Of a stretch of 64,000 nucleotides of DNA, positions 1 through 8,573 are shown in pieces. The stretch comes from Duganella sp. OV510. Its GTDB lineage: Bacteria > Pseudomonadota > Gammaproteobacteria > Burkholderiales > Burkholderiaceae_D. A program made the position numbers and the translations under genes. The stretch spans positions 186,001-250,000 of the forward strand of contig NZ_FNEQ01000011.1 of NCBI RefSeq assembly GCF_900100205.1, given 5' to 3'. The notes under the pieces are model-generated. The model had not been told where the DNA came from and did not search any database. It was given only the letters and a program-made list of their open reading frames with translations. Position 1 is the first letter of the stretch. Each line of letters starts with the position of its first letter.

Positions 1-373
1 CCATCAGCCCCATGAAGTCGGCGCGGAAGAATACCGCCAGCTCGCAGTTGTCGAGCGCGCGTGTTTGCGCATTGCGCGGCGAGTTGTCCAGCAAGGCCAG
101 GTCGCCGAAGAAGGAGCCGGCCGACAGCTCGGCCACCACCTCGCGCCCGGCGCCGTGCACCCGGCTGATGATGACGCGGCCTGACATCACCAGATACAGC
201 GCCTGCCCTTCCTCGCCTTCGTCGAAGATGATCTCGTCGGCTTGGTAGCGGCGTTCGTGCATCAGGCCATCGACGATTTTCAGTTCCAGCGGTGTCAATG
301 AGGCGAACAGTGCCGATTCCTTCAAGCGCAGCAAACGGGGGGATAGAGCAGGTGACTTGAAGAGGCCGAACAT
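1..373 (-). CDS. Cyclic nucleotide-binding domain protein (5' part only)
   Basis: Reading leftward from an ATG at 373, the frame stays open to the window edge, giving about 124 residues with the C-terminus missing. An AGGAG ribosome-binding site lies just upstream of the ATG. From about residue 24 the protein has the Crp/cNMP-binding beta-roll: a FASLTPLEL start, DEIIFDEGEEGQALYLV, GRVIIS, and the phosphate-binding-cassette-like FFGDLALLDNSPRNAQTRA. Proteins of this kind are cytoplasmic sensors, or regulatory domains of transporters and kinases. Nothing after the sensor domain is visible, so a Crp-type regulator and a stand-alone sensor are both possible. It is divergent from the TonB receptor gene. 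Confidence 0.85.
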   Translation of the reverse strand, partial: MFGLFKSPALSPRLLRLKESALFASLTPLELKIVDGLMHERRYQADEIIFDEGEEGQALYLVMSGRVIISRVHGAGREVVAELSAGSFFGDLALLDNSPRNAQTRALDNCELAVFFRADFMGLM

Positions 374-524
374 TAACCGCGCTCCTGAAAAAATATAAAT
401 AAGACGACAACACTGATTGTCGCACATCGTCGGCAGGGGAGTAACTTGCAAAGTCATACCCTTGACATACTGCCGCATTAAGCTACCGCTCGCCACTTCC
501 CACAACCACCACAGAGTAGCGAAT

Positions 525-2912
525 ATGAAACGTAGCCAAATTGCCAGCGCAGCAGCGCTGTTGTGCGCCTGCCAGGCGCTGACCGTAGCCCACGCCCAGA
601 ACACGAGCGCAGCAGCAGCCGTCACCGCTGAAGCGCAGCAATCGGTGATCGTTACCGGCACCCGTGCCAGCAACCGTACCCAGTTCGATACGCTGGCGCC
701 AGTGGACGTGTTCACCCGCGAAGAAATCGGTGCGGTGGAATCGTCCGACCTGAACGATGTGCTGGCCCAGCTGGTGCCATCGTATGTGGTGCAGCGTCTG
801 CCAATGGCCGATGGCCAGGTATTCGTCCGCCCGGCCACGCTGCGCGGCCTGTCGCCGGACCAGACGCTGGTGCTGGTCAACGGCCGTCGCTTCCACCGCA
901 GCGCCCTGCTGGGTGCGCGCGGTGCGCAGGCGCCCGACCTGGCGCAAATCCCGACCAGCGCCATCAAGCGCATCGAAGTGCTGCGTGACGGCGCTTCGGC
1001 GCAGTATGGCTCGGATGCGATTGCCGGCGTCATCAACATCATCCTGGACGACAGCCTGGGCGGCGAGATCAGCGCCCAGCACGGCCAATATAGCGAAGGC
1101 GACGGCAAGGCCAACGAGCTGCGCGCCAAATATGGTTTCATGCTGGGCGAGAATGCCCGCGTGACGCTGTTTGCCGAGGCATCGCAATCCGATCCGACCT
1201 CGCGCACGCGCCAGCGTCCGGACGCTATCGCCTTCCAGGCCGCGCACCCGGAACTGAAAGTGCCGAACCCGGTACAACGCTGGGGCCAGCCAGACCTGGA
1301 AAGCCAGCGCGCCGGCTTCAACGCCAACTGGGACCTGGGCGGCGACACGGTGGCCTACAGCTACGGCCTGTTCGCGCACAGCGAAGGCACCTCGGACTTC
1401 AACTGGCGCAACCCGGACACCAGCACCTCGGTCTACAAGCCGACCACAGTGTTCCCTGGCTGGGATGTTCGCAGCATCTTCCCGCTGGGCTTCAGCCCGC
1501 AGTACACCAACAAGCAGAACGACATGCAGCTGATGGCCGGTCTGCGCGGCCAAATCAATGAAGCGCTGGGCTGGGATGTCAGCGCCTCGTACGGCCGCAA
1601 CGCCATCGACTATGGCCTGCACAACTCGATCAACGCCTCGCTCGGCCCGAACAGCCCAACCTCGTTCAACCTGGGCCGCCTGACGCAGGAAGAAAAACTG
1701 GTCAACGCCAACTTCACCTATGAGTGGAAAGTGGCCGGCCTGTCGCAACCGGTCAACGTTGCCTTCGGCGCCGAGTTCCGCAACGAGAGCTATGCGGTGA
1801 AGGCTGGCGATCCGGCATCGTACGCTGTCGGCCCTGGCGCCTCGGCTGGGCTGGACGCCAACTCCAACGGCGCGCCTGGCTTCAGCAATATCCAGGCCGG
1901 CAAGTGGGATCAGGACAGCTACGCCGCCTATGCCGATATCGAAGTCCCGCTGAGCAAGCAGGCTTCGATCGGCGCGGCGGTGCGTTATGAAGACTTCTCC
2001 GAATTCGGCAACACCGTCAACGGCAAGCTGTCGGCCCGCTTTGAGGTGACGCCTGACTTCGCGCTGCGTGGTTCGTATTCGACCGGCTTCCGCGCGCCGA
2101 CGCCGGGACAGCTGAACACCAACAGCACCAGCCAGGGACTGGACACCAAGACGCTGCTGGTGTTCACCACCGGCCGCCTGGCCAACAACGACCCGCTGGC
2201 GGTGGCGCTGGGCGCCAAGCCGCTGCAACCGGAAAAGTCCAAAAACCTGTCGCTAGGCCTGACCTGGAAAGATGCCAGCGGCCTGTCCGGTTCGGTGGAT
2301 ATGTACCGCATCAGGCTGAGCGACCGTTTCAGCACCTCGGCCTCGTTCGCGGTACCGGCCGGCACGCCTAACCCGTTGCGCTACACCTCGGTCAGCTACT
2401 TCACCAATGACTTCGACACCACCACCAAGGGCGTCGATGTGGTCGGCAGCTACCTGAGCCGTCTCGGCGCCGGCAAGCTGAACCTGACCGCTGCGTACAA
2501 TCACAACGACACCAAAATCGATGGCGGCAAATCCAGCGTCGCCACCAACGAAAGCCAGCGCGTGGTGTTCGAAGAGCGCCTGCCACGCCAGAAGGCGACC
2601 TTCAGCGCAGCCTATGACCAGGGCGCGTGGAATGCGCTGGCGCGCATGCGCTACTACGGCGGCTGGACCGACAGCACCGGCAACGCCACCGGCGATATCT
2701 TCCAGCGTTTTGGCGCCATGCGCTTCCTCGACCTGGCTGCCAGCGTCAAGCTGGGCGACAAGCAGTCGCTGCGCTTTGGTGTCGACAATGTGCTGAACAA
2801 GTATCCGGACGAAGCTGTGTTCCAGGCCAGCCGTGGCCTGATCTACTCGCGTAACGCGCCATACGACACCGATGGCCGCAATATGTACGTCGAGTACACG
2901 GTGAAGTTTTGA
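525..2912 (+). CDS. TonB-dependent outer-membrane receptor
   Basis: A 795-residue protein that would use TonB energy to import a bound substrate across the outer membrane. The ATG at 525 is chosen over an in-frame start at 417 because it begins a clean signal peptide (MKRSQIASAAALLCACQ, cut near AHA-QN). The plug domain follows at about residues 40-170: VIVTGTRASNRT (TonB-box region), DVLAQLVPSYVV, TLRGLSPDQTLVLVNGRR, and IKRIEVLRDGASAQYGSDAIAGVIN. The C-terminal barrel ends in the aromatic-terminated strand YVEYTVKF, typical of outer-membrane barrels. The substrate is not evident. The next gene overlaps its stop codon, suggesting shared translation and possibly a common substrate. Confidence 0.93.
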   Translation: MKRSQIASAAALLCACQALTVAHAQNTSAAAAVTAEAQQSVIVTGTRASNRTQFDTLAPVDVFTREEIGAVESSDLNDVLAQLVPSYVVQRLPMADGQVFVRPATLRGLSPDQTLVLVNGRRFHRSALLGARGAQAPDLAQIPTSAIKRIEVLRDGASAQYGSDAIAGVINIILDDSLGGEISAQHGQYSEGDGKANELRAKYGFMLGENARVTLFAEASQSDPTSRTRQRPDAIAFQAAHPELKVPNPVQRWGQPDLESQRAGFNANWDLGGDTVAYSYGLFAHSEGTSDFNWRNPDTSTSVYKPTTVFPGWDVRSIFPLGFSPQYTNKQNDMQLMAGLRGQINEALGWDVSASYGRNAIDYGLHNSINASLGPNSPTSFNLGRLTQEEKLVNANFTYEWKVAGLSQPVNVAFGAEFRNESYAVKAGDPASYAVGPGASAGLDANSNGAPGFSNIQAGKWDQDSYAAYADIEVPLSKQASIGAAVRYEDFSEFGNTVNGKLSARFEVTPDFALRGSYSTGFRAPTPGQLNTNSTSQGLDTKTLLVFTTGRLANNDPLAVALGAKPLQPEKSKNLSLGLTWKDASGLSGSVDMYRIRLSDRFSTSASFAVPAGTPNPLRYTSVSYFTNDFDTTTKGVDVVGSYLSRLGAGKLNLTAAYNHNDTKIDGGKSSVATNESQRVVFEERLPRQKATFSAAYDQGAWNALARMRYYGGWTDSTGNATGDIFQRFGAMRFLDLAASVKLGDKQSLRFGVDNVLNKYPDEAVFQASRGLIYSRNAPYDTDGRNMYVEYTVKF

Positions 2913-4273
2913 ATGCAGCTGATTCACAACGCCGCGCCTGGCTGAAGGCCGGCGCCCTGCTGCCGCTGGCGCCGTCAATGGCGCTGGCGACGGCGACCAG
3001 CTCCGCGACTGCGTCTGCGGCCGCCACGGTCTACGCCGGCGCGACTGCCATCGCCGCCGCGCCCACGCTACCGGTCATGCCGGCGCGGCCGGCCGGTACG
3101 CCGCAGCAGGTGGCGGCGGATGAATCGTACTGGCGGCAAATCGCCGCGCAATACGACATCACCAACGAAGTCGCCATGCTGGACAACGCCTTCTGGGGTT
3201 CGATGTCGCGCCCGGTGCTGGCGGCGTATGAACAGCATGTGGCTGAAGTCAACCGTGGCAATTCTTACTACGGCCGCACGCAGTTCCCGCCAGCGTTTGG
3301 CGCGGCGCGGCGACGCGCGGCCGAGGCGCTCGGCGTGTCGGCCGACGAAATCGTCTTCACGCGCGGCGCCACCGAGGCCTTGCAGATCCTGATCGGCAGC
3401 TACAACAAGCTGCGTCCAGGCGACGTGGTGCTGTGCGCCGATATCGACTACGACAATATGATCACCACGCTGCACTGGCTGAAGCAGCGGCGCGGCGTGG
3501 AAGTGGTGTCGATTGCGATGCCGGAACCGTTCACCCATCAATCGGTCATCGATTGCTATGCGCAGGCGATGGCGCGTCATCCGAAGCTGAAGCTGATGCT
3601 GCTCACGCACGTCAATCACCGCAACGGCATGGTATTGCCTGTGGCCGAAATCAACCGCATGGCGCGCGAGCGCGGCATCGATACCATCGTCGATACCGCG
3701 CATGGCTTCGGCCAGCTGGACATGCGCCTGCCTGACCTGCAGGCGGACTTCGCCGGCATCAATCTGCACAAGTGGATCGGTGCGCCGATCGGCGTGGGGG
3801 CGATCTATATCCGTCGTGGCCGGGTGCAGGATATCGATCCTTACATGGGCGAGACGGACCGTGCTGATATCCGCACGCGTGTGCATACCGGCACGCTGAA
3901 TTTTGCTGCTTACCTGGCCTTGCCGCAGGCGCTCGACCTGCATGAGCAGGTGGGCGTGGCGTACAAACAGGCACGCCTGGCGCGGTTGCGCCAGCGCTGG
4001 CTGGATGCGGTGCGCGATGTGCCGGGACTTCAACTGCTGGCGTCGGACGATCCACGGCTGAGCAGCGCGATTGCTGCATTCCGTTTGCGCGGCCGCACAT
4101 CGATGGCGGACAATGTCGCCCTGGCGCGTCGCCTGTTGAAGGAGCATGGCGTGTTCACGGTGGAGCGTGACGGCCTGGCGGGCGGCGCCTGCGTGCGCGC
4201 GACGCCGTCGATCTTCACGCTGGAGGCGGAGGTGGATCGTCTCAGCGCTGCGCTGCGCAAGGTTGCCGCTTAA
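2909..4273 (+). CDS. Tat-exported class V PLP-dependent aminotransferase
   Basis: A 454-residue fold-type I PLP enzyme of the aminotransferase class V / isopenicillin-N-epimerase-like group. The start is a TTG overlapping the receptor stop codon by 4 bases; an ATG at 2913 is in another frame. The N-terminus has a twin-arginine signal (SQRRAWLKAGALLPLAP), then an Ala/Thr-rich stretch to about residue 60. Catalytic landmarks are the FTRGATEALQ cofactor loop, DTAHGFGQLDM (PLP-contacting Asp), and INLHKWIGAPIG, whose lysine should form the Schiff base. Tat export fits a cofactor enzyme folded before secretion. The substrate is unknown; amino-acid epimerase, desulfurase or lyase activity are all possible. 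Confidence 0.85.
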   Translation: MNAADSQRRAWLKAGALLPLAPSMALATATSSATASAAATVYAGATAIAAAPTLPVMPARPAGTPQQVAADESYWRQIAAQYDITNEVAMLDNAFWGSMSRPVLAAYEQHVAEVNRGNSYYGRTQFPPAFGAARRRAAEALGVSADEIVFTRGATEALQILIGSYNKLRPGDVVLCADIDYDNMITTLHWLKQRRGVEVVSIAMPEPFTHQSVIDCYAQAMARHPKLKLMLLTHVNHRNGMVLPVAEINRMARERGIDTIVDTAHGFGQLDMRLPDLQADFAGINLHKWIGAPIGVGAIYIRRGRVQDIDPYMGETDRADIRTRVHTGTLNFAAYLALPQALDLHEQVGVAYKQARLARLRQRWLDAVRDVPGLQLLASDDPRLSSAIAAFRLRGRTSMADNVALARRLLKEHGVFTVERDGLAGGACVRATPSIFTLEAEVDRLSAALRKVAA

Positions 4274-4875
4274 AGCTGCACTGTGTGTGTCAGCGGCAGC
4301 TGCGGGTCGAGGTGGCTGGTCAGCAGGATCAACTGGCTGGCCAGGCGCTGCGGCGCGGATAGCTGCTGGCGCAGGTAGGCTACCGCATCGACATCGAGTC
4401 CGTTGAAGGGTTCGTCAATCAGCAACAGGCGCACCGGCAATGACAGTGCCAGCGCCAGTTGCATCTTCTTGTGCTGGCCCAGCGATAGCGTGGTGACTGG
4501 CTGATCCAGCGTTGGCATCAAATGGAAGGCGGCCAACTGCGCGTTAAGCTGCGCTTCATCCGTGCCTGGATAGAGGCCGATGTGCAGGTCGAGCATCTCG
4601 CGCACGGTCAGCCATGGCAGTTGTGGTGTGTCGCCGCCGCAGTAGTAGCAGCGCAGGCGGTAGGTCAGCGGCTGGGCGTGGATTTCGATATCGTCCAGCC
4701 AGATCTTGCCGCTGTGCGGCGTCAGCGCGCCGCCGGCCAGTTTCAGCAGCGTGGTCTTGCCGGCGCCGTTTTCACCGCGCAGCCAGGTGACGCCGGCTTG
4801 CAGCGCCAGGCTGTATTGCTGGAACAGCGGATGGCTGGCGTATTCAAAGTCCAGCTGTTCGATTCTTAATTCCAT
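4270..4875 (-). CDS. ABC transporter ATP-binding protein
   Basis: A 201-residue ATPase starting at an ATG at 4875 (MELRIEQLDFEYAS), which overlaps the end of the upstream membrane-protein gene by 10 bases. Walker A is GENGAGKTTLLKL. The signature region is TLSLGQHKKMQLALALSL, a degenerate LSGGQ. Walker B is RLLLIDEPFNGLD. The protein is short for an ABC ATPase but has all nucleotide-binding motifs, and it resembles CcmA-type exporters. It should energise the membrane protein encoded immediately upstream. The substrate cannot be told from sequence. It converges on the aminotransferase gene, with the two 3' ends overlapping by 4 bases. Confidence 0.85.
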   Translation of the reverse strand: MELRIEQLDFEYASHPLFQQYSLALQAGVTWLRGENGAGKTTLLKLAGGALTPHSGKIWLDDIEIHAQPLTYRLRCYYCGGDTPQLPWLTVREMLDLHIGLYPGTDEAQLNAQLAAFHLMPTLDQPVTTLSLGQHKKMQLALALSLPVRLLLIDEPFNGLDVDAVAYLRQQLSAPQRLASQLILLTSHLDPQLPLTHTVQL

Positions 4876-6095
4876 AATTCGCTTCCGATGGCAGTCAGGA
4901 TGATGATGGCGCCGATGACCAGGCCGACGCGGCCGCGCGTACTCAGGCGGCGTAGCGCCACCACGGCGATTTGCGCGATGGCGGCGAAGCATAGCCAGAC
5001 GATGGCGACGGTGTGGCTGTAGCCGTCGGCCTGGCGGCCCAGTGTCAGCAGGGCGAACCAGGCCAGCACGCAGGCGGCGGGCAATAGCGTGAACAGCATG
5101 GCCAGGCGGTACAGGCGTTCGGTGTTCAGCGGCCAGCCGGCGGCGACAGGCCGCAGCAGGGCGATCTGTTCGGCGACGGCCTTGTCGCCGCGATCCGTGA
5201 GCAGCATGGTGGTCAGCGCGGCGCCGGCGGCCCACAGCGCCGGCGGGACGATGGCCGGGCGCCACATCCAGGCGCCGATGCTGGCGATGGCGCCGGCCAG
5301 CAGCAAGATTTGCTGGATGCCGACCACGTTTTCAGCGCGCCAGAACGGTAGCCAGAACAGCTGCTTCCAGAAATAGGGCAGCCCGGCCTTGCTGCTGGCG
5401 TGGCTGGCGCTGCCGGGCGCGCCGGCCGCGCCGGAGGCTGTGGCCTCGCTCAATACTTTGGCTGCGCCGGATGCCGTGGCCGCTACGGATGGCGGGACCA
5501 TGCCGGCCGCGTTGGCGCTGTTGCGCACGGCGCGCGACGGCTGGTAGGCACTGGGGGCGGCGCGATTGTGGCGTGGCCGCCGGGCGGCAGGCGAGCGGGC
5601 GCGATGGGCCAGCGCCAGCGTGGACAACAGCCAGGCCAGCAGCAGCGAGGCCGCCGTCAGCAGCAGCGCCTGGGGCGCGACAGGCCGTAGCCAGTCCGGC
5701 CATTGATACAGCCAGATGGCGGTGGACATGGCATAGGCCAGGCTCAATGGCCCGACGATCAGGGCGGCGACCGCCGCATCGGCAAGCCATTTGTCGCGGG
5801 CCGGCACAGGCAAGGTCCGGCTCCACATCAATACGGCTGCCGGATGCAGGCGCTTGCGCAGCAGCCAGACCGGCGCGCTGGCCAGCATGACCTGGCCGGC
5901 AAATAATCCCAGCGCTTCCGGCCACGGCTGGGTGGCGGCAAACAAACCGGGCAAGGCAACGCAGGCGAGCAGGCCGAAAATCACCGGCGCAAAACCCAGC
6001 AGGATATATTCAAGCGAACTGCGGAGACTGACCGCGAACTGCAGCAGCGCATGCCGTGCGAGGCGGAGGCGAAAGCGGAGATAGGAAGTCTTCAT
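4866..6095 (-). CDS. Multi-pass membrane protein, probable ABC permease
   Basis: About 409 residues from an ATG at 6095; a TTG two codons upstream is also possible. Hydrophobic segments include EYILLGFAPVIFGLLACVAL, the LMLASAPVWLL region, QALLLTAASLLLAWLLSTLA, and several in the C-terminal half such as IAIVWLCFAAIAQIAVVAL. An Ala/Ser/Gly-rich, low-complexity segment at about residues 185-245 separates two membrane halves. No enzyme motif is visible. Overlap with the ATPase gene implies a two-gene export or membrane-remodelling transporter. The family was not recognised. Confidence 0.7.
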   Translation of the reverse strand: MKTSYLRFRLRLARHALLQFAVSLRSSLEYILLGFAPVIFGLLACVALPGLFAATQPWPEALGLFAGQVMLASAPVWLLRKRLHPAAVLMWSRTLPVPARDKWLADAAVAALIVGPLSLAYAMSTAIWLYQWPDWLRPVAPQALLLTAASLLLAWLLSTLALAHRARSPAARRPRHNRAAPSAYQPSRAVRNSANAAGMVPPSVAATASGAAKVLSEATASGAAGAPGSASHASSKAGLPYFWKQLFWLPFWRAENVVGIQQILLLAGAIASIGAWMWRPAIVPPALWAAGAALTTMLLTDRGDKAVAEQIALLRPVAAGWPLNTERLYRLAMLFTLLPAACVLAWFALLTLGRQADGYSHTVAIVWLCFAAIAQIAVVALRRLSTRGRVGLVIGAIIILTAIGSELWN

Positions 6096-6133
6096 TGCCA
6101 ATCAGCATACATTGAAATACTGAGGCGGAAATG

Positions 6134-6163
6134 AAAAAGGCCCGATGCGAACATCGGGCCTTT
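6134..6163 (-). terminator. Rho-independent terminator of the tRNA operon
   Basis: AAAGGCCCGATG and CATCGGGCCTTT form a perfect 12-bp stem around a CGAA (TTCG on the transcribed strand) tetraloop. On the minus strand the stem is followed by a short T-rich tract. It sits just after the 3' end of tRNA-Asp. Confidence 0.85.
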
Positions 6164-6173
6164 CTCTGAATAT

Positions 6174-6250
6174 TGGCGGAGCGGACGGGACTCGAACCCG
6201 CGACCCCCGGCGTGACAGGCCGGTATTCTAACCAACTGAACTACCGCTCC
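6174..6250 (-). tRNA. tRNA-Asp (GTC)
   Basis: A full cloverleaf on the minus strand: acceptor GGAGCGG pairing with CCGCTCC, D-arm TTCAGTTGGTTAGAA, anticodon loop CTGTCAC with anticodon GTC, T-arm GGGTTCGAGTCCC, discriminator G, and an encoded CCA end. It is 77 bases long and lies 22 bases after tRNA-Val in the direction of transcription. Confidence 0.97.
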
Positions 6251-6272
6251 AATTCGTCCTGCATAAGTTTGC

Positions 6273-6348
6273 TGGTGGGTGCTGAGAGGCTCGAACTCCC
6301 GACCTACGCCTTGTAAGGGCGCCGCTCTACCAACTGAGCTAAGCACCC
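6273..6348 (-). tRNA. tRNA-Val (TAC)
   Basis: A minus-strand cloverleaf with acceptor GGGTGCT/AGCACCC, D-arm TAGCTCAGTTGGTAGAGC, anticodon loop CTTACAA (anticodon TAC, valine), T-arm GGAGTTCGAGCCTC, discriminator A, and encoded CCA. It is 76 bases long and is the first gene of a Val-Asp tRNA pair. Confidence 0.97.
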
Positions 6349-6450
6349 AGAAAACTTATCAGCGTTTGTCACAACTGCTGAACGAGGCCGTATTCTATCG
6401 GAGGCCGATTCACTTCTGCAAGGGTTTTCGAAAATTATTTTTTCGCCCAG

Positions 6451-7290
6451 TTAGCGCGGTGGCGGCAGCGCGTCGAGAATATCGCGCGTGCCATCGTGGA
6501 ACAGCCGGTGCGTGACTTCGACGCCGATATAGCGTTCGTAGAATTTCTGCATGGTGCCATCGGCCACGATGGAGCGCATCGCGTCCGCATAGCGCTGCAC
6601 CGCTTCCCTGGGTACTTTCTTCGACACATACAGGCCGACCATGGTGCGCGGCGACTCGGCCACCGTGCTGGCGGTCATCCTGGCGGTCATGCCGAACTGG
6701 CGCTGGTTGAGGATGTGGATGGTCGGCGGCGCGAACGTGCCTTCGGCACGCCCCGCTCGGATTTTGCGGAACACCACGCCGTAGTCGTTGACGTATTCCA
6801 GCCGTCCCAGCTTTTGCAGACGGTCCAGCTGCACCTGTGTCTCCGGCGAATATGAAATGCCGCGCGTGATGTTGAGCCGCGCGCTGCTGTGTTCGACAAA
6901 CTCCGCCAGGCTGCGGAACTTGCCCGCATGCTGGTTCAGCAGCACCAGCTCAAAGTGCGTGTAGGTGTAGGGCAGCCAGATGCCATAGCGGTCGCGCTCG
7001 GCTGTGCGCAGCGAGGCGCCGGTCATCTCCAGCTCGTTGTTGAAGAATTGCGCGTACAACCGGCTGCGCGGATACCAGCGTATCTCCAGCTTGCAGCCGC
7101 TACGCTTTTCGATCTCCCGCAGCACATCGATATTGCTGCCGCGAATAGTCACGCCGTCCAGATAGGACGAATAACCGAGGTCGCTGACACCAACCGTGGC
7201 CGACGGGCAAGCCGGCTCACGCTGCGCCGCCTGCGCGCTGATCAGCGGCAGCAGGGAAGCCAGCATAACGGTGGGCAAGCGCAAGGTCAT
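6451..7290 (-). CDS. Periplasmic solute-binding protein, transporter family 3 type
   Basis: A 279-residue protein starting at the ATG at 7290 (MTLRLPTVMLASLLPLISAQA signal peptide); an upstream in-frame start at 7317 would spoil the signal. The mature part has the SBP_bac_3 pattern: VGVSDLGYSSYLDG, IDVLREIEKRSGCKLEIRWYP, LEMTGASLRTAERD, and a C-terminal lobe ending YERYIGVEVTHRLF. These proteins bind amino acids or other small polar solutes, or act as detached sensors. No permease or ATPase gene is adjacent, so the partner is elsewhere or the protein works in signalling. Divergent from dinB. Confidence 0.8.
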   Translation of the reverse strand: MTLRLPTVMLASLLPLISAQAAQREPACPSATVGVSDLGYSSYLDGVTIRGSNIDVLREIEKRSGCKLEIRWYPRSRLYAQFFNNELEMTGASLRTAERDRYGIWLPYTYTHFELVLLNQHAGKFRSLAEFVEHSSARLNITRGISYSPETQVQLDRLQKLGRLEYVNDYGVVFRKIRAGRAEGTFAPPTIHILNQRQFGMTARMTASTVAESPRTMVGLYVSKKVPREAVQRYADAMRSIVADGTMQKFYERYIGVEVTHRLFHDGTRDILDALPPPR

Positions 7291-7348
7291 GCCGCTGAGT
7301 GTAACACTTGCTAACACCGGCTTGCACGGCGGCGGCTTTCAGTGGATA

Positions 7349-7364
7349 CTGTGTTTATTTACAG
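7349..7364. promoter_or_regulatory. LexA (SOS) box upstream of dinB
   Basis: CTGTGTTTATTTACAG matches the CTGT-N8-ACAG LexA operator exactly. It ends 14 bases before the dinB start codon, where bound LexA would block transcription until DNA damage. Confidence 0.85.
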
Positions 7365-7378
7365 TAATTTGCTGCATT

Positions 7379-8527
7379 ATGGCTGAAACCGGTCGCCGCA
7401 TCGCCCACATCGACATGGATGCGTTTTTCGCGTCGGTCGAGCTGCTGCGCTACCCGCAGTTGCGCGGCCAGCCGGTGGTGATCGGCGGCCGTGGCTATGC
7501 GCCCGAGCAGCGCGAGGACGGTTCCTACGCCTTCAAGCGTCTGCGTGACTACGTCGGGCGTGGCGTCATTACCACAGCGACTTACGAGGCGCGCGCCTTC
7601 GGCGTCGGCTCGGCGATGGGCATGATGAAGGCGGCCAAGCTGGCGCCGGACGCCATCCTGCTGCCGGCCAATTTCGACGCCTACCGCCATTATTCGCGGC
7701 TATTCAAGGAAGCGGTGGCCAGCATCGCGCCGGATATCGAAGACCGGGGCATTGATGAAATCTTCGTCGACCTGACCCATGTGGAAGGCGAGACGCGCGA
7801 ACTGGGGGCACGCATCAAACAGGCCGTGCAACAGGCGACCGGGCTGACCTGTTCGGTAGGCATCACGCCCAACAAGCTGCTGTCGAAAATCTGCTCGGAC
7901 CTGGAAAAGCCGAACGGCCTGACAGTGCTGGGCTTCGACGATATTCCGTCGCGCATCTGGCCGCTGAGCGTGCGCAAGGTGAATGGCATCGGCCCCAAGG
8001 CCACCGCCAAGCTGGCTGCGCTGGGCATCGAGACGGTCGGCCAGCTGGCGCAGGCGGACCAGGGGCTGCTGCAGGATTACTTCGGCGCCCACTACGCGGC
8101 CTGGCTGGCGCGGGCGGCGCACGGCATCGATGAGCGCGAGCTTTCCACCAGCCGCGAGAGCAAGTCGATCTCGCGCGAAACCACGTTTGAACGCGACCTG
8201 CATGCGCGCCAGGACCGCGAGGCACTGTCCGCCATCCTGGTCAATCTGTGCGAGCGGCTGGAGGAAGACCTGAAACGCAAGGGCTACGTCAGCCGCACCA
8301 TCAGCATCAAGCTGCGCTATGACGATTTCCAGATCGTCAGCCGCAACGTCACGCTGCCGCAACCGGTGGCCGAGGCGGCGGCCATCCTGCAGGCGGCGCG
8401 CGAGTGCCTGAAACGGGTGCCGCTGCAACGCAAGCTGCGCCTGCTCGGCGTGCGCGCCAGCACGCTGGAGACGCCCGGCGCAACAGTCTACAAACTGCAA
8501 GCGGTGCAAGGGGATTTATTCGACTGA
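7379..8527 (+). CDS. dinB: DNA polymerase IV (Y-family translesion polymerase)
   Basis: A 382-residue Y-family polymerase that copies past damaged bases at the cost of fidelity. The ATG at 7379 (MAETGRRIAHIDMDAFFASV) is preferred over an in-frame start 61 codons upstream, because it gives the family N-terminus and places the LexA box outside the gene. Catalytic motifs are HIDMDAFFASVE (first metal-binding Asp), the YEARAFGVGSAMGMMKAA finger region, and DIEDRGIDEIFVDLT (in place of the SIDE motif: second Asp/Glu pair). Helix-hairpin-helix GIGPKATAKLAALGIETVG and the little-finger domain follow. A sensor-kinase gene starts 46 bases downstream. Confidence 0.95.
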   Translation: MAETGRRIAHIDMDAFFASVELLRYPQLRGQPVVIGGRGYAPEQREDGSYAFKRLRDYVGRGVITTATYEARAFGVGSAMGMMKAAKLAPDAILLPANFDAYRHYSRLFKEAVASIAPDIEDRGIDEIFVDLTHVEGETRELGARIKQAVQQATGLTCSVGITPNKLLSKICSDLEKPNGLTVLGFDDIPSRIWPLSVRKVNGIGPKATAKLAALGIETVGQLAQADQGLLQDYFGAHYAAWLARAAHGIDERELSTSRESKSISRETTFERDLHARQDREALSAILVNLCERLEEDLKRKGYVSRTISIKLRYDDFQIVSRNVTLPQPVAEAAAILQAARECLKRVPLQRKLRLLGVRASTLETPGATVYKLQAVQGDLFD

Positions 8528-8573
8528 AACCAAGGTATATTGATGAAAGCATCTTTTGCCGGGAGTTACAGAC

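Noticed and set aside
1..373. Cyclic-nucleotide-binding protein as part of the encapsulin system
   Set aside because: Some Family 2 shells have a cNMP domain, but this gene is 58 kb away and the shell here has no such insert.
462..484. TTGACA as a promoter -35 for the TonB receptor
   Set aside because: No acceptable -10 element at 16-18 bases spacing.
2401..2586. Small Arg/Trp-rich frames inside the TonB gene and elsewhere
   Set aside because: Shadows of coding frames with no start signal or family.
6174..6348. tRNA pair as an integration site
   Set aside because: No integrase, direct-repeat fragment of the tRNA 3' end or foreign-looking block was seen next to it.
7196..7378. Longer dinB start overlapping the solute-binding gene
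   Set aside because: It would place the LexA box inside the gene and add 61 residues not found in the family.
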